Positions 44,831 through 59,548 are shown, numbered from the stretch's first letter. The stretch: 64,000 nt of DNA from Rhododendron vialii (GCF_030253575.1 NC_080560.1:40905001-40969000); one strand, 5' to 3'. Notes: generated by a model from the letters alone, not told the origin. A program made the numbers and translations.

Positions 44831-47800
44831 TCTTGTTCTTAACTGACCTCTTGTTTTGAATGGAATCTGAAACCATACTATAGCTTATAAAACCGGGAGG
44901 TTAAGAGGTTGGCAAGTGGGAATAGTCGGATGGAACTCAGATCAAGGCATATCGACTAACATCCGATTGCTTGATTGATCAAAGCCAAAGATTCAAGTCA
45001 GTTTGATTTTTCATCAAATGAAGTGAATATACGAAGGTTTAGCACATCATGTTCTCCTTTCAGCAAATATACGCTTGTGTTGGTATACATGCATGTGTGT
45101 ATATACATGAATGGATGGATGGACTATCATCCATAGTATGCAGTGATATTTATTTTGCAGCATCCGTCAGATTTTGATCACCAAAGCAAACATGGTAACA
45201 GAAGTTAAAACCACAATTTACCTTCTCAGACTAAGGGTAGTCCCTTGCTTTCGCATTAAGGTACATTTTAAGGGCACAATAACCCCGTATCATTTGAATG
45301 GATTTTAACTCCAAAGAGTTGGATGGAGGATAACAGATCCGATGAATGTGAGGAATGCAAGTAACTGTTACAATTCGAGTAACGACTGATTCTTAGTTTC
45401 AGTTGGATGAAAGTAGGGAGAGTCCAGGAATTGGAGCCCTTCGGCTTTATGATTTTATGTTACGGTTCACTCTTTTAACTCATGCAGCATTTCCCTTTAT
45501 CAGAAAAGCTATGTTTCACAAGATCTTGCTATGTCAAATTTTACTGCAACTTCGTGGATTCCTGTTGCAGCAGACGCATCTTTTCCTTTTTGTGATACTG
45601 GTTGGAAGCCATTGAGCTTGTGTAGCCTGTGTAGGAATGGATTTACTGCTGCATAATTCTTGCCATTAGCTAGTGCTTCATCTAGGTTATGTATTTCGTA
45701 TTTCCGTCTCCAGCTTTCTTGGGGCTGTATATTGACTTGTTGCTGTGGTATTCTTTTGTTTTTTTGGTTTGATGGTGAGAGCCTGAGAGGTGTCCGGCCA
45801 GCTTCCACGCACCTCAAATAATCTCCTCCCCGGGCCAGTCAAAGACAGGTAAACCACACCTGGACAAAGATACTAGGGAATTCACAAGAAATACTTCCTT
45901 GTGGCTTGACCCCAAGAGTCAAATTATGCGGGCAGTAGTAATGTTAATTGAGTTCTTTCTTGTGCCAAAAAAAAAAAACGCTAAAAGAAAAGAAAACTTA
46001 GTGCCAATGTAGGCAAGGCAATCCAAAACTGTGAAGCTATGTTTTTCAGACTCTTCAAGCTAAATGCATTTCAATTATTGGCAGATCATGGAGTTGATAG
46101 ATTGGAAAGTTCTGGCAGAAGTGAGACATCCGACGCCAAACAGCCGGCTGCTGGTCCTCTCAAAACCCATCTCAAGGCAAAAATAAGAGCACCATAAAGT
46201 GAAGAAACAAATTGCGAACTTTCACTGACCAGAGCGAAAATGTGCTTACTTGCTGAATTGCAAGAGTGTATAGCTTAATGCCCATTCTGAGTATTTGGAG
46301 TTTAGACCATACAGGGATTAGGTTATACAAGAGGTACAGAATCCGAAAATTTCGGGATCCTGAAAAAGTTTTCCCAAAAATGTCCGGAAAAGAGAAAGGA
46401 AAGGTTTAGATTCACTCTGATGTTTAGGAAAGAGAAATGAATCTGCCAATATCAAAGTGAATTTGAACCATTCATTTCTCTTTCGTGGACATTTTCGGAA
46501 AAACTTTCCTGTACCCTAGCAAATTGCTCAGCTGGCTCCAAGCTTTCAGTCCTCATCTAGCCTATGCATCGAGAACAAACTTACCACTTTGGATTTCATG
46601 GACTCTCCACCCTCCTTCTAGGTTCCGACACCGCCGTTGTATTTTTTGTTTTGTTTTTTTTGGTATATTTTAGTAGTTTTTCTTGTATTTTCGGACCGAT
46701 GGAGTTCCAATTCACTTTGTTTTTATATTCTATATAAATGGGATTATCTTGTTTGTCAAAAAAAAAAAAAAAACCCAGAAAATCAAATGCACTGCCTCCA
46801 AAATGAAATACAGAACCTGAGCATGATACATACCCTCGATCTCCAGAAGTAAGAAATGAACTAATGCTAAAATCCAAACCACATCCGTTATGCCAGAACT
46901 CAACAGAGCTTGTCTAATTGTCCATGGCAGCTCAAACAAAACCATTACATAAACATAAGAATTTGCAACCTGTCATTGTGCATGGGGGCATTTAACACAA
47001 CACTGTTCCAACGTCTAAATGGGCATGGGATACATAACAATAAATTGGAAAAGGAGCGACATAGTACCACCAAGTACAAACCAAACAAAATTAAGGTCAC
47101 ATTGAGACCATCCAAGAACATTTTTGGTGTGTGAAGTGTCAGGGCTAGGTTGACATCCTTAGACTGTTGGCAATGATGGAACAAGGCTTTCGTCCACTAG
47201 AACGGGCATGGAAGGTGCCAAGCCAAGTTCAAGTTCCAAACATTGTTGGCTTCATCCCATGAACCAAATTTCTGGAAATTTATGTGTAACATCCACACGA
47301 AACTTCGCTCCGTATATAACACAGTCAGGCCCCAATTCCAATGTCCTGATAGACACAAGCAAGCAACCTAGTCAAAAGAAATAATGATTAATTAGTATAC
47401 TTTATTACTCATTAATGTCATGCTGAAAACGTAATCCAGTTCAGTTCTTGATAAATCATGTCCAAAAATAATTTAAGCAACAATAACTATGTAGTCAAAT
47501 AATCAAGAAAGGCTTCATCATGATTTACCGTGAGATCCAGTCCATAAAGAGCAGCCACAGCACCCTCCCATTGAATGGTCAGTAACCCATAATATCAATG
47601 CAATACAATTGCTTCACTCTTTTAACAGCATTCACAGTACAAGGGCGAACAGATGTGTTGTATGCAAAATAAAATCCATGGTGCACCTGAAATAAGACAA
47701 CGGGTTTAAAAAGCGCACTAGCTCTGAAACCCTCCCTCCTTCCCTCTCCCCCCTTTTAATACTTACTATTTACAAATGCACTCAAACGCACTTCATTGCA

Positions 47801-48653
47801 CCATGCACCATTGAATCAGGCATGCCAGGGTAGTTTAAGTCAAGCTGCTTCCAGTACAGGCCTTCAATCGAATTCTGGATGCTGTACAAGTGGTTATTCA
47901 GTAGGCCTACGGAAAATGATACCATAGCTAGGCTTAGAAAATGATAGGACATGCATTGCGGATAAAATTCTTCACATGTCATAAGAGTTTGAGGAAGACG
48001 ACAGAAAATAGAATACAGACAAACTGTTATCCTCTCCTTCCAATAAAGACGGACCTGAACGAGAGGAACCTTTGAACCCCATAACAGTTAAATGTTAGGA
48101 CTTAGGAGGCAATTTTACAACCGAATAACCGGCCAATGTCTTTGCAAGCCTTACAAAAAGACCTTCGCAATGTGATTCCTAAGATCATCACTGAATTGAA
48201 ATGTAGCTATGGACATTTGCAAGGGACACAAATAGAAATATACATGCAATGATTGAGGATAAATTGCTCATACATGTTTATAACAAACCAGCTGATGCAG
48301 AACCACGATTCTCCTCGTATACTTGTTTCTAAAAGTCCCTTCTTCCTCTACTTCATGGGATATGGTGAAAGCTCCACATGTGAATCATTTTTAGAAGGGT
48401 CAAAGGGAAGCAACATAAAAATATGGTCACTCCTCTTTACAAGTATCCATCTTGCGCCAGATGCACATCTTGCAATAAGCTCAACCAGTGGATCAATACT
48501 AGAGCATCAACACATAAGTTCTCTCTGTCAGAATTCCTCACCTGTACTTAGAATTTCAACATGATGGCAGTCTTCTGTAGTAAACTTTTCCTATCAAATT
48601 TCATTTTTCATAACTTAAAGTCCTACTTAATGCAACATTGAATGGAGCATAGG
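44831..48653. other. Intergenic; no gene recognised, retroposon tail at 46.76 kb
   Basis: An A run at 46758-46773 follows CTTGTTTGTC and TTTTTATATTCTATATAAAT, typical of a LINE or SINE 3' end, so a retroposon probably ends there. On the minus strand around 47282-47350 and 47528-47580, short open segments (GPDCVIYGAKFRVDVTHKF; TIQWEGAVAALYGLDLT) abut splice-like sites and may be remains of exons, but I cannot name them. The rest is featureless. Confidence 0.45.
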
Positions 48654-48826
48654 TGTTAAGTTATGGGTTTATATGTAATTAGCTATAGTTTACATTTAAT
48701 CTCTTATGTAAGTAGATTAGAAGATAAGGGTCTAATGTGTAATTATTGATTACAGTTGTATAAGTATAACGTAATGAGAAATAAACCTAATTACTCTGGG
48801 TTTTCCAATTCTATCGTAATCTTTCA
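48654..48826 (+). repeat. 5' LTR of the copia element
   Basis: Begins TGTTAAGTTATGGG and ends GTAATCTTTCA, with TG...CA termini. It is the same length as the 3' LTR and differs from it at one base. Confidence 0.97.
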
Positions 48827-48838
48827 TGGTATCAAAGC
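48827..48838 (+). other. Primer-binding site of the copia element
   Basis: TGGTATCAAAGC directly follows the 5' LTR and matches the 3' end of plant initiator methionine tRNA except for one base. This is the usual primer for plant copia elements. Confidence 0.9.
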
Positions 48839-51800
48839 ATCGACGTACCTAGGGCGTCCGTGGGTCATCATCGTCCGTTGGTGGGTTGCACACAAGAAGC
48901 CAACGTTGGACTTCTACCAACGTCAAACTTCATCCGGTCATCTTCCTGAAGTCGTGGACCAGGAGTTTTTTTTTTCACCCACGGCAATGGCAATATCGAT
49001 CGATCTTTCTATTGCTGATCCTTTAGGTCGATTAAATCATATCCTCTGACAGACTTGTCTCCAATCTCGACTACAGCCTTCAATCTTGAGCAACGACAGC
49101 CTCCAATCTCGAGCCTATCTCTGCCGTTTGCCTTTGAAATTGACTGGGTCAGATCAGCTGAGCTATTTCGGCGCTCGCAAGTCCTTGTTCTGTCCACTTT
49201 GATACTCGAAGGTTCTCGGTTTGCAGTTTCTGTTTGATTGAACGAAACCCAATCTGTTCCGGCTTGTTTTTCAGATCTCATTTAGCCTTTTTTAACACTG
49301 TTTCAGCAGTCATACAGTGGTAAGTGCTCTAATCTGTCTCTGGGAGGTCGAATTTGTGTTTGTTTACGCTTGCTTTCGGCTGGGTCACACCTATTTACTG
49401 TGATTTGTGTTGCTTTAAGGCTGTGTACTGCTGGGTTAATTGAATATTGTGTATTTGGGGTTGTTGTTCTACTATTAAGATGTCAGAGGGTAAAAACAAG
49501 ACTTCCGCTAGTACAAAGGATGAGTTGAATCATGTAGGGACTTTGGAAAACTATCCTCTGGATATTTGTCATATTAAATTGGATGGTACCAATTATTTGA
49601 TTTGGTCTCGCACTTTTACTTTAGCTATTGAGGCCAAAGGGATGTCAGAGTTCATTGAGAGCCCTGTTACTCCACCTGTTGAGACTGTTGAACTTAAGAA
49701 GTTTAAATCTCAGAAATCATTGGTCATGACCTGGTTATTTAACTCCATGAGAGCTGATATTCGCCATACTTTCCTGCTTCTTAATACTCCGTATCAAATT
49801 TGGACAACTGCAACCCAAACCTATTCGCAACAAGGTAATGATGCACAGTGTTTTGAGTTGAGGAAAAGACTCCGTACATTGGAACAAAATCATCGCTCCG
49901 TCGCTGTATACTTTGCTGACCTGAGTGGAGCTTGGGGGGAATTTGATTATTATCAGGGCTTTCAGGCTGTTTGTGATGTGGATGCTGCTAATTGGCTAAA
50001 AAGGATGGAGAAAGAGCGTGTTTATGACTTTCTTGCTGGTCTTGATTTGGAACTTGATCCAATTAGAGTGCAGGTGTTGAGTCGTGTTCCGTTTCCATCA
50101 TTGGGAGAGGCCTATTCTATTGTTCAGCAGGAGGAGAGTAGGAGGGGTGCTATGTTGCACCCTCCTATTTCTGATCGTTCTGCCCTGGTTGCTACTCCTC
50201 AGGTTCATTTTGGTTCCGATAGTGGGCCTATTCTCCAGGGTGGCAAGTCGCAGTCTGGCATTCGCAACGGGCCTCCTGATCGTGCGTCACTCCAGTGCGA
50301 TTATTGCCACAACACTGGTCATACCAGAGATTTTTGTTGGAAGCTACATGGGAAGCCTTCTCGTGGGCGAGGAGGTGGATGCGGTAACTATGGTCGTGGT
50401 CCGATGCGTTCTCGGGCCCAGGCCCATGTTTCGGAATCTACAGTTGGCACCTTGCCTGATTCTGGGATTCCGGGGTCATTTGATCAAGTTGGTGGTTTCT
50501 CTCACGGGGAGATACAAACTCTCAGGCGCCTTATGGCACAGGCTGATTCTCCATCTACTATAGCTTCCTCTTCCACAGCAGCTCCTACTTCATCCTATTT
50601 TGCTCACACAGGTATTCCGGCTAGTGCATTTACTGCCTCTTCTGCTATTCCTTGGATTATAGATTCTGGTGCCTCAGATCATATGACTGGGTGTTCCTCT
50701 GTATTTGATTCTTACTCTACTTGTTCTGGTAAGGATAAGGTCCGAATAGCAGATGGGTCATTCTCTGCTATCTCAGGGAAGGGTTCCGTTCGTTATTCTC
50801 CCTCTATTTCTCTCTCTTCAGTTTTACATATTCCCAACTTTGCCACTAATCTTATGTCTGTTAGTAGCCTTACTCGTTCTCCAAATTGTTCCGTGACCTT
50901 TTTTCCTACTCATTGTGTCTTTCAGGAACTGGATACGGGGACGGTGATTGGCAGTGGTAAATCACATGGTGGCCTTTATTTTTTGGAGTCTGCACCTCAT
51001 CCACCCATGTCATGTGGTCTTGCTCTACAAGCAGATACGGGTCCAGCTCTTACTATGTTACATCAGTGGCACCGTAGATTGGGTCATCCCTCCTTTAGAA
51101 TTTTAGAGAAACTTTTTCCTAATTTAATAAAGCATTGTTCTAGGAGTCAGTTTTTTTGTGAAGCCTGTGAGTTTGGAAAACATAAACATTCATCTTATGC
51201 ACCTATTAATAAACGGAGTGCGTCTCCTTTTACAATTATCCATTCTGATGTTTGGGGTCCTTCCCCTGTTACCTCTCTTAAAGGTTTTCGATGGTTTGTC
51301 ACTTTTATTGACTGTTATTCTCGTGTTACTTGGGTGTATTTACTTAAGTCAAAAAGTGACGTCTTTTCTTGTTTTAAATCTTTTTATGCCATGGTACGCA
51401 CTCAATTTGATACGAATATTAAAATTCTCCATAGTGACAATGGAACTGAGTATATAGATAGGAATTTTAGGGCATTCCTAGAAGAAAATGGCATTCTTTA
51501 TCAGACGACTTGTGTTGACACTCCACAACAAAATGGAGTTGCTGAACGCAAGAATTGTCATCTTGCTGAGGTAGCTCGCTCTCTTTTATTCACCATGAAT
51601 GTTCCTAAATGTTTTTGGGGAGAGGCGATTTTGACTGCTACTTATCTTATCAACCGTATGCCATCTAGTGTTCTTCAGTTCAAAACTCCTATCGAGTGTC
51701 TTCCTCACAGTTCTCGTGTCACCACTCTCCCACCGCGGGTGTTTGGTTGTGTGTGTTTTGTTCATGTCCCTCATCCCTCTGGAGGCAAGTTAGGTCCTAA

Positions 51801-53929
51801 AGCACATAAATGTGTCTTTATTGGGTACTCTCCTACCCAGAAAGGCTATAAATGTTATGATCCTCGCTCTAGAAAGTTTTATGTCTCTATGGATGTTACT
51901 TTTTGGGAAACAGTGTCTTTTTACTCTCCCTCCACTCCATCTCTTCAGGGGGAGCATCGGCAGGAAGAGATGAGGGAGGAAGAGATGTTTACCTCATTTT
52001 ATAATCATGGTGAGGGGGAGATGAAACAAGTTAGAGAGGAATCAATATCTGCTGAAGGAGCAACTCATGACGTTGGTGACAATATTGAGGAACTACCACA
52101 ATGGCTGAAAGGGTCTAACTTAAAGACCTACATTAGACAGAAGAAAGGAAAGTCCTCATGTGTAATACCACCTTGTCAATTACAATCCCCTGCTCCAGTT
52201 CCGGATTCCTCAGCTGACTTATCTGGTAATGAATCTTCTCCTATTGAACCTCCCTATATTGAGTCTGATAATCTTCCTATTGCTCTTCGGAAAGGTGTTA
52301 GGTCATGTACTCAACATCCCATCTCTCAATTTGTCTCTTATGATCGTTTATCTCCTTCGTACCATGCATTTGTTTCGTCTCTTTCTTCTATATGTATTCC
52401 ACAGAATTGGCAGGATGCACTCATAATACCTAAGTGGAAAGGAGCTATGGTAGAAGAGATGACAGCTTTGAAAAAGAATGGCACTTGGGAGCTAGTATCA
52501 CTTCCAGGAGGAAAGAAATCAGTAGGATGCAAGTGGGTTTTCACTGTTAAGCAGAATGCTGATGGTACAGTTGAGAGATACAAGGCGAGACTTGTTGCCA
52601 AGGGTTTTACTCAAACCTATGGTATTGACTATGAGGAGACGTTTGCACCAGTAGCAAAGATGAACACTGTACGAGCTCTGCTTTCTTGTGCTGCCAATTT
52701 GAACTGGCCCCTTCACCAGTTTGATGTGAAAAATGCATTCCTCCATGGTGAGTTAGAAGAGGAGGTATATATGGACGTACCACCAGGTTTTTCTTCCTTT
52801 GAGGCTGAAGGGAAGGTGTGTAGATTGAAGAAGGCCTTATATGGGCTGAAGCAATCACCGAGAGCATGGTTTGGCAGGTTTTCCAAAGCTATGTTAAGGT
52901 TTGGATACAAACAGAGCCATGCAGATCATACTATGTTCATCAAGGGAGGCGCTAGTAGGATTGCTGTCCTTATTGTATATGTTGATGATATAATAATGAC
53001 AGGAAATGATGTGAATGAAATTCTTAATCTCAAATCTAGTCTGGCTCAAGAATTCGAGATTAAGGATTTGGGATCACTAAGATACTTTCTTGGCATGGAA
53101 GTGGCAAGGTCTGATAGAGGTATTTTTATCTCCCAACGGAAGTATATACTTGATCTTTTGGAAGAAACAGGTATGTTGGGTTGTAGACCTGCAAATTCTC
53201 CTATTGAGGCGAATCATCATCTTAGTGGCAATGTGGGGGAGTGCACTGACAAGGAGAGATATCAGCGACTTGTGGGTCGACTGATATACTTAGCTCACAC
53301 TCGACCGGATGTTACTTATGCAGTGAGCGTTGTTAGTCAGTTTATGCATGATCCTCGTGCTTCGCATCTGGATGCAGTTTATCGTATCTTGAGGTACCTC
53401 AAATCAGCTCCAGGGAAGGGAATTTTGTTCTCTAACCATGGTCACCTGCGATTGGAGACATTTACTGATGCTGACTAGGTTGGTTCTGTGGATGATAGAC
53501 GCTCTACTTCTGGCTACTGTACTTTCATTGGGGGAAATTTGGTTACTTGGCGAAGTAAGAAGCAATCAGTGGTCGCCAGGTCTAGTGCAGAAGCTGAGTA
53601 TAGAGCTATGGCTCATGGCGTTTGTGAGCTCTTGTGGCTCCAAACCTTGTTACGTGATTTGGGAATTAATGATAATGGTCCTATGAAACTCTACTGTGAC
53701 AATAAAGCTGCCATCAACATTGCTCATAATCCTGTTCAACATGACAGAACGAAGCATATAGAGATTGACAGGCACTTCATCAAGGAGAAGCTAAGTGCGG
53801 GTTTGATATGTATGCCTTTTGTGAGATCTGAAGATCAACTAGCTGACATATTCACAAAAGGACTTGGTAGTAAGAGTTTTCACCCTATTGTGTTCAAGTT
53901 GGGCTTGATTGATATCTTTGCACCAACTT

Positions 53930-53937
53930 GAGGGGAG
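53930..53937 (+). other. Polypurine tract of the copia element
   Basis: GAGGGGAG lies immediately before the 3' LTR, where plus-strand DNA synthesis is primed in this family. Confidence 0.88.
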
Positions 53938-54110
53938 TGTTAAGTTATGGGTTTATATGTAATTAGCTGTAGTTTACATTTAATCTCTTATGTAAGTAGA
54001 TTAGAAGATAAGGGTCTAATGTGTAATTATTGATTACAGTTGTATAAGTATAACGTAATGAGAAATAAACCTAATTACTCTGGGTTTTCCAATTCTATCG
54101 TAATCTTTCA
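53938..54110 (+). repeat. 3' LTR of the copia element
   Basis: 173 bp, TGTTAAGTTATGGG to GTAATCTTTCA, followed by the ATAGG target duplication. Confidence 0.97.
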
Positions 54111-56046
54111 ATAGGGAAGCCTCATAAACTGAAATCGTGTCCCAGGCAATTTCTCGAATTGGGGGTTGGAGGTGGTGGCTCGAGGATATAAGCTAACTCT
54201 GAGTGCTCTCGTATTCTTTGAAATGGCTTGATCCATATGTGAACTCTTCCTCTCCAAAATGAATATAGGAAACACATCTTAAGGGAAAAGTCAACGATGT
54301 TTCTTCCTTATCAACTATTTTCATAGTCCTGCTGCTCCTTTTAAAAATCACAAGCTACACTACTCTATGGAACCCAAATCAGTGTGGTGGGGCCTCAATT
54401 TTAAAGTAAACAATTACTTGAACACTATATGAAATAGGCACAAGCTAATCGCTCTCTATAAGCTGAATGCCAGTTTATTACAAAAGAAACGTTAAATTAC
54501 TTGTCAATGGGATCCTATCAGTTGGCCTGAAAGCCAATCGTTGAGAAACTTTATCATTTAATTCATAAAAGGACAATGGTATAGATTATCATGCTAAACT
54601 AGATGTATTATCAGGGACGGAACCAGGATTTTACCCTAGCAGTGGTGAAATGCATACTAAAAAAAATAAAAAGATCCATTACAATATTAATAGTCATCGA
54701 CTCTAGTAAATGATATTTTTCATTGGCACAAGGAGTACGAAAAAAGACTAACTTTTAACTTTTTAGGTTAAGTTGTTTCAGGGTTAAAGTGTGAAGTTTT
54801 TTTTTCCCTTAATTACATCTCATCCTTTAAATTATTTCACTTTGGCCCATTGAATTTAGTTTTGGAATACTTTTTTTGGGTCTCCTTTCTTGAAAAAAAA
54901 ATAGAAGAGTTAGGACTAGTATATAACAAAAAAAATATGAAAAAAAAATCTAGCGGTGGCGAGACTATATATAAGTTGGGGATAAATTTTTGTATACATA
55001 TAATAATTACAATTTCTAAAATTCTTGTCATGGCGGCCGCCGCCACTAGACCCCCCAGTTCCATCCTTGTGTATTAACTGCATGAACTAAAGTTGAGAAG
55101 TCCATCGAACTAAAGTTGAAAAAGCATGCTTTTAAGTGTTAAGAGTATGAGTTGTGTACGTCTCCCATTAAAGGTTCCCAGAAATTGCTTTACTAAAACT
55201 GCAATAGTAATTTGGATGAACTAGCACATGTTATTCTTGGACAATTAGGAGGGTGGTTACTCTCGAGTCACTTGTGTACCGACACTAAAAAATGTGTGGA
55301 TGCGTGTTATAGTGCATGCTAGAGATATACTCTTAAACTAACGGTTATGCGATTAGTGGGTTGTCAATAAAATAAGAAAAAAATAAAACAAAAGAAAAAA
55401 ATAACAATATCTGATAAACTTTTCAAGACACTTTAATACATAAAACTGTATTTTTTTTGTCCTCCTCCTGCCAGCCTGTTATTAGCATTTTCCTTCAACT
55501 AAATAAGATTCTATGAGGCTGGTCCCCCTCCTACTGTCCAGACCATTATTATAAACAAAGCTGGTTACATTCGAGGTTGCAATACATTTATACATGAAAC
55601 AACAATGTGTGGGTATGCAGATCAAAATGAAATAGTGCTGAAATACAAATAGAAAGCAGAATGTTAGTGAAAATACATACCTGCCACAAAGGCAATGGTT
55701 GATACAAGGGGAAAACTGCCACCATTATAAGTTGTGATTATTCAGGCCATGCTTTGCAAACATTATCAACTGGTTCAACCTATTCAGCAATTGAATGCCT
55801 TCGTTGGACTAGATTCTAATTGGTAGGTTGGCATCCTTTGTATGGCCATCTCCCTTTATACAGAAAGCAAGGACTGAGGCTTTTCTGAAATCAAAGCATG
55901 TCAGTTCTATAGAGAACCACGCTAAGTAACAAGAATGAATTTGGCTCGAAGTACGCCATAGCAATTCCTGAACAGGCCCTCAGTTTCAAGGTCAGTAACG
56001 GACAAGCCATTATGGGGCATCAGTTCTCAGTTAATAACGCACACAA
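54111..56046. other. Intergenic between the copia element and the PPR gene
   Basis: No gene is recognised. A minus-strand frame of about 45 codons beside the copia insertion (about 54116-54250) is open but has no family match I can name. The last few hundred bases are probably the 3' UTR of the PPR gene. Confidence 0.45.
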
Positions 56047-59000
56047 TTATTTGTCCCTTTCGCACCACACTTGATAAAGGTCAAATGCCCTGTCAAGATC
56101 TCTCCACTTGCAGTACTTTTTCATGAGTATTAGAAATGGTACATGATCAACGGGTATACCAGACCTCTGCACAATGGCAAAAAGTTTTTCTGCCTCCATT
56201 AATTTACCCTTCAAACTATAGCCTTTGATGAGTTCCGTATAAGTTATGATATCTGGATTATAACCTCGCCTCAATATTTCATCATGTAACTGGAGTGCAG
56301 AACGAATGTCTCCAATGCCACAAGCAGCACCAACCAACAGGTTATACGTAACCAAATCAGGGAAAAGACCATTTAAGATCATTTCCTTCTTTAGAGAATA
56401 AGCTTCAGCAATTTTGCCTCCTTTTATGTGTGCATGAATCAATATATTGTAAGTAAATATGTTTGGCAAGACACCAAATTTCACCATTTGATCTCTAATG
56501 GAGAGAGCTTTTTTTGTATCTCCAGTTCTCCCGTAGCCATCAATTATGGCATTCCAAATGACAGGCTCGGGTACTATTGAACTCTCTAACATGGAAAGAA
56601 GAAATTCACTAGCCTTCATTACATCCCCCTGAACACAGAGGCCTGTAATGAGCATTTTGTATGAGATTTGATCTGGAAAAACCCCCAATCTTGACATAAC
56701 ACTGTGGATATAGCAAGCCTCATCAGTCTTTCCTTCCTTACAAAGCGCACTTATGAGAGTATTGTAAGTGAAAACATCAGGGAGAAAACCACTTTTAAGC
56801 ATTTCAGATAAGTACTGATATGCAACTGTCACATCTTGACTCAAACAAGATCCATGAATAACCACATTATAAGCAGTAACATCCATTTGGGAGCCCCTCC
56901 GGATCATATCATTCCACAAGACGAGAGCTTGCATCGTATCTCCACTCTTAAAGTAACCATCCATGAGTATGGTTGAAGTGATTAAATTTGATCTTTCCTT
57001 GTCAAAACAATTATCAACTAATATCTCTTCAAGAAGTTTCACAGCATCCTCCAATAGCCCTTTCTTGCAAAGTGCATGGACTAGAACGTTACAGGTAACT
57101 CTATTTGGCAAAACACCTCTATTCCCCATCGTAGAGAAAAGATCGAGGGCTCTATCCACATTATCCACAAGGCAATAGCCCTTCATTAAAGTGTTATACG
57201 TAGCACAGGTGGGACTGGGACCCCAATATAACATCTCACTAACAAGCCAATCCGCTTTCTTCAATTCACCAGCTTTGCAAAGAGCATTTACAATATAATT
57301 GTGTGTAATAATATCTGGAACTAGATCATTATGAATCATCTTGTTCTTAAGCCATATGGCTGCTCCCAGCTTACCTTCCAAACACAAAGTCCTAATAATT
57401 GTTACATGCTGCGTGTAATTGGCTTCCAATGAGCAAAAACTTGAACCCATGTGTCCCCATGATATGCATTCCCTACATGGTTGGCATTCACTTATATCAA
57501 AACGAACTCTATTTAGTTCAGAGAAACTTATTGTATAGGAATTAAATCACTTCCATACAATATATATGCAAAACATAATCTAAACCAAATGATAAAGACC
57601 TCTTAGTATCACTCATCCAGACAAATGAGAACCATTTCCTGTTTTCTTATCTTTTTCATTTAAGATAACAACCAAATTCTGAAAAAGAACCTGGCTCCAA
57701 AAGAAAAAGCATGTGAGTACAATGAAAATCTAGTACACAGCTCCAGAAACTATAGAACTTCAAGGAGTGAAAGAATGGCATGATAGCACTCTTTGAGAAA
57801 TTTTATTAACACAGTTGCCACAAATTAGCTTTCAATTGAATAACATAGCGTGCCCAAGCTAAGCAATGATCCATGGACGCTTGAGCAAGTTCAAACAACC
57901 TTAGTAATGGAGACACATTTTTTAAACTTTCATTCAAAAGATATTGCTGCTTCAAGTTCAACTGAGAATCAATGCAGATGGAAATATGAAAGTTCAATTG
58001 AGTAACAATAGCATCTAATTTAATGGAAATGAAGAGTTTAATCTACAATTTTCCATTGAGCCACTTCACATGATCTAAGATCAAAAGTCTAACCTCATCG
58101 TCTTCAAACGCTCCAAACTATCTTTCAACAATGCGTCCAAGACATTGAAAACTGGCTGTGACTCTCTTTCATTGTTGCAACCCTTTCTTCGCGAGAACCA
58201 ATTTTTAGTCCTTAGCTGGCATTGATCACCAACGGTCTCAATCATAGCTTGAAGCGCACAAGGCAGTACTCCATTATGCTCGGAAATCCTACACACATTC
58301 TCAAATGCAGGTTGTGGTCCCAACTACTAAATATTGAATTTGAAAACATAAAAGGTGAAGAAACAAGTACCCACCAAACTACACAAACACATACATTTTG
58401 GTTGTAAATAGACAAAGGACAAAACCAAGATTTTTTTCCGACGGAGTCAAAACTTAGGACTCATAAGGCCACCTTTAATGTCTGTCATAACTAAATTGTA
58501 CACAAAAATAAAATGTGATAAAACTTGTTAAACTTGAATCTTATTCACCGGGACCAACAATTTTATTGTCTGATTTTAACAACATTTTCTGTGTTTTCCA
58601 TATGAATACATTTTTCAAACGTTTCATGATCTTTACGTGTGGGTCTCTAGATTTATTATTGAAACTTTAAAAATCATGAAAAACAGCAAAACTCAAACAC
58701 AAGGAAGCTATAATATTACGGGCAATGCTGCTGAACAAACTAACAACTTCAACAAATTACTTCTCCTAAGCCTATTATACCCACTGAGAGCAGTAATGGT
58801 ACCATGAAATTTGCATAAATAAGATTGAATTTGAAAACCAAAAAAAAACCCATAAAAGATGAAGAAACTTACAAGCACCTGCCAAACTACATACGCACAT
58901 ACATTTTGTATGTAATAAAGCATACAAATAGGCAGGGCAAAACCAGGATTTTTTTCCTCCCAATGGCGTCAAAACTTAGAACGCATAAGGTCCACCTTCG

Positions 59001-59503
59001 AATGTCAATAATAATTGAGTAAGGCCAGACAGAAAGAAAAAAAAAACATCATTCAATGCATTTTTTACACTTTCCAATACACTTTCAAACACTTTTCACA
59101 TATTCTGATACTTTTTAACCGTTGCCAACAGCCCAGTGGGCTGTTTTTAGCATTTTTCATAATAATCAAAATTTCCAATTTCGTAAATCAGCTACCAAAT
59201 TATAAGTAGAAGCAGTGAAAATATAATAGTATCTAAGGTTGTGGTACCTTTGATCGACAAGGTCAAAATTGGGTTTTCTGCAGATAACGTCACCAATCCG
59301 GACTACAAAGTCCTTGATGAAGTCTAGGGTTTGGCTGCCGCCGTTGACAAGCCGAAGAACAATGTGGGATTCTTCACTTGCTATTAGGAGCTGAAAATCC
59401 ACAAATATCAGTGCCAAGTAAACACTATATTTGCTTACACATGTATGAATCCATACATGTATCTATATCTATATGCGCACGCTTATATCTATATATTTTG
59501 TAT

Positions 59504-59548
<45 letters not shown>

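Larger units (their letters stand above)
48654..54110 (+). mobile_element. Ty1/copia LTR retrotransposon, young, nearly whole
   Basis: 5457 bp with identical-length 173-bp LTRs and a 5-base target duplication, ATAGG, at 48649-48653 and 54111-54115. Internal parts in order: primer-binding site, gag (about 49.48-50.5 kb, with a CCHC zinc knuckle CDYCHNTGHTRDFC), protease (WIIDSGASDHMTG, about 50.65 kb), integrase (HHCC zone then HSDVWGPSP and HSDNGTEY, about 51.05-51.9 kb), reverse transcriptase (YVDDIIMTG, about 52.4-53.2 kb), RNase H (about 53.4-53.9 kb) and polypurine tract. The order integrase before reverse transcriptase makes it copia. The coding region looks close to whole, with about one break. 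The LTRs differ at a single position, so insertion is recent, probably well under a million years ago at usual plant rates. Confidence 0.97.

Noticed and set aside
45509-45817. 102-codon minus-strand frame
   Set aside because: No domain, no splice or promoter context; likely chance.
54116-54250. Open minus-strand frame beside the copia insertion, possibly an interrupted gene
   Set aside because: Only about 45 codons, no recognisable family, and no supporting exons found nearby.
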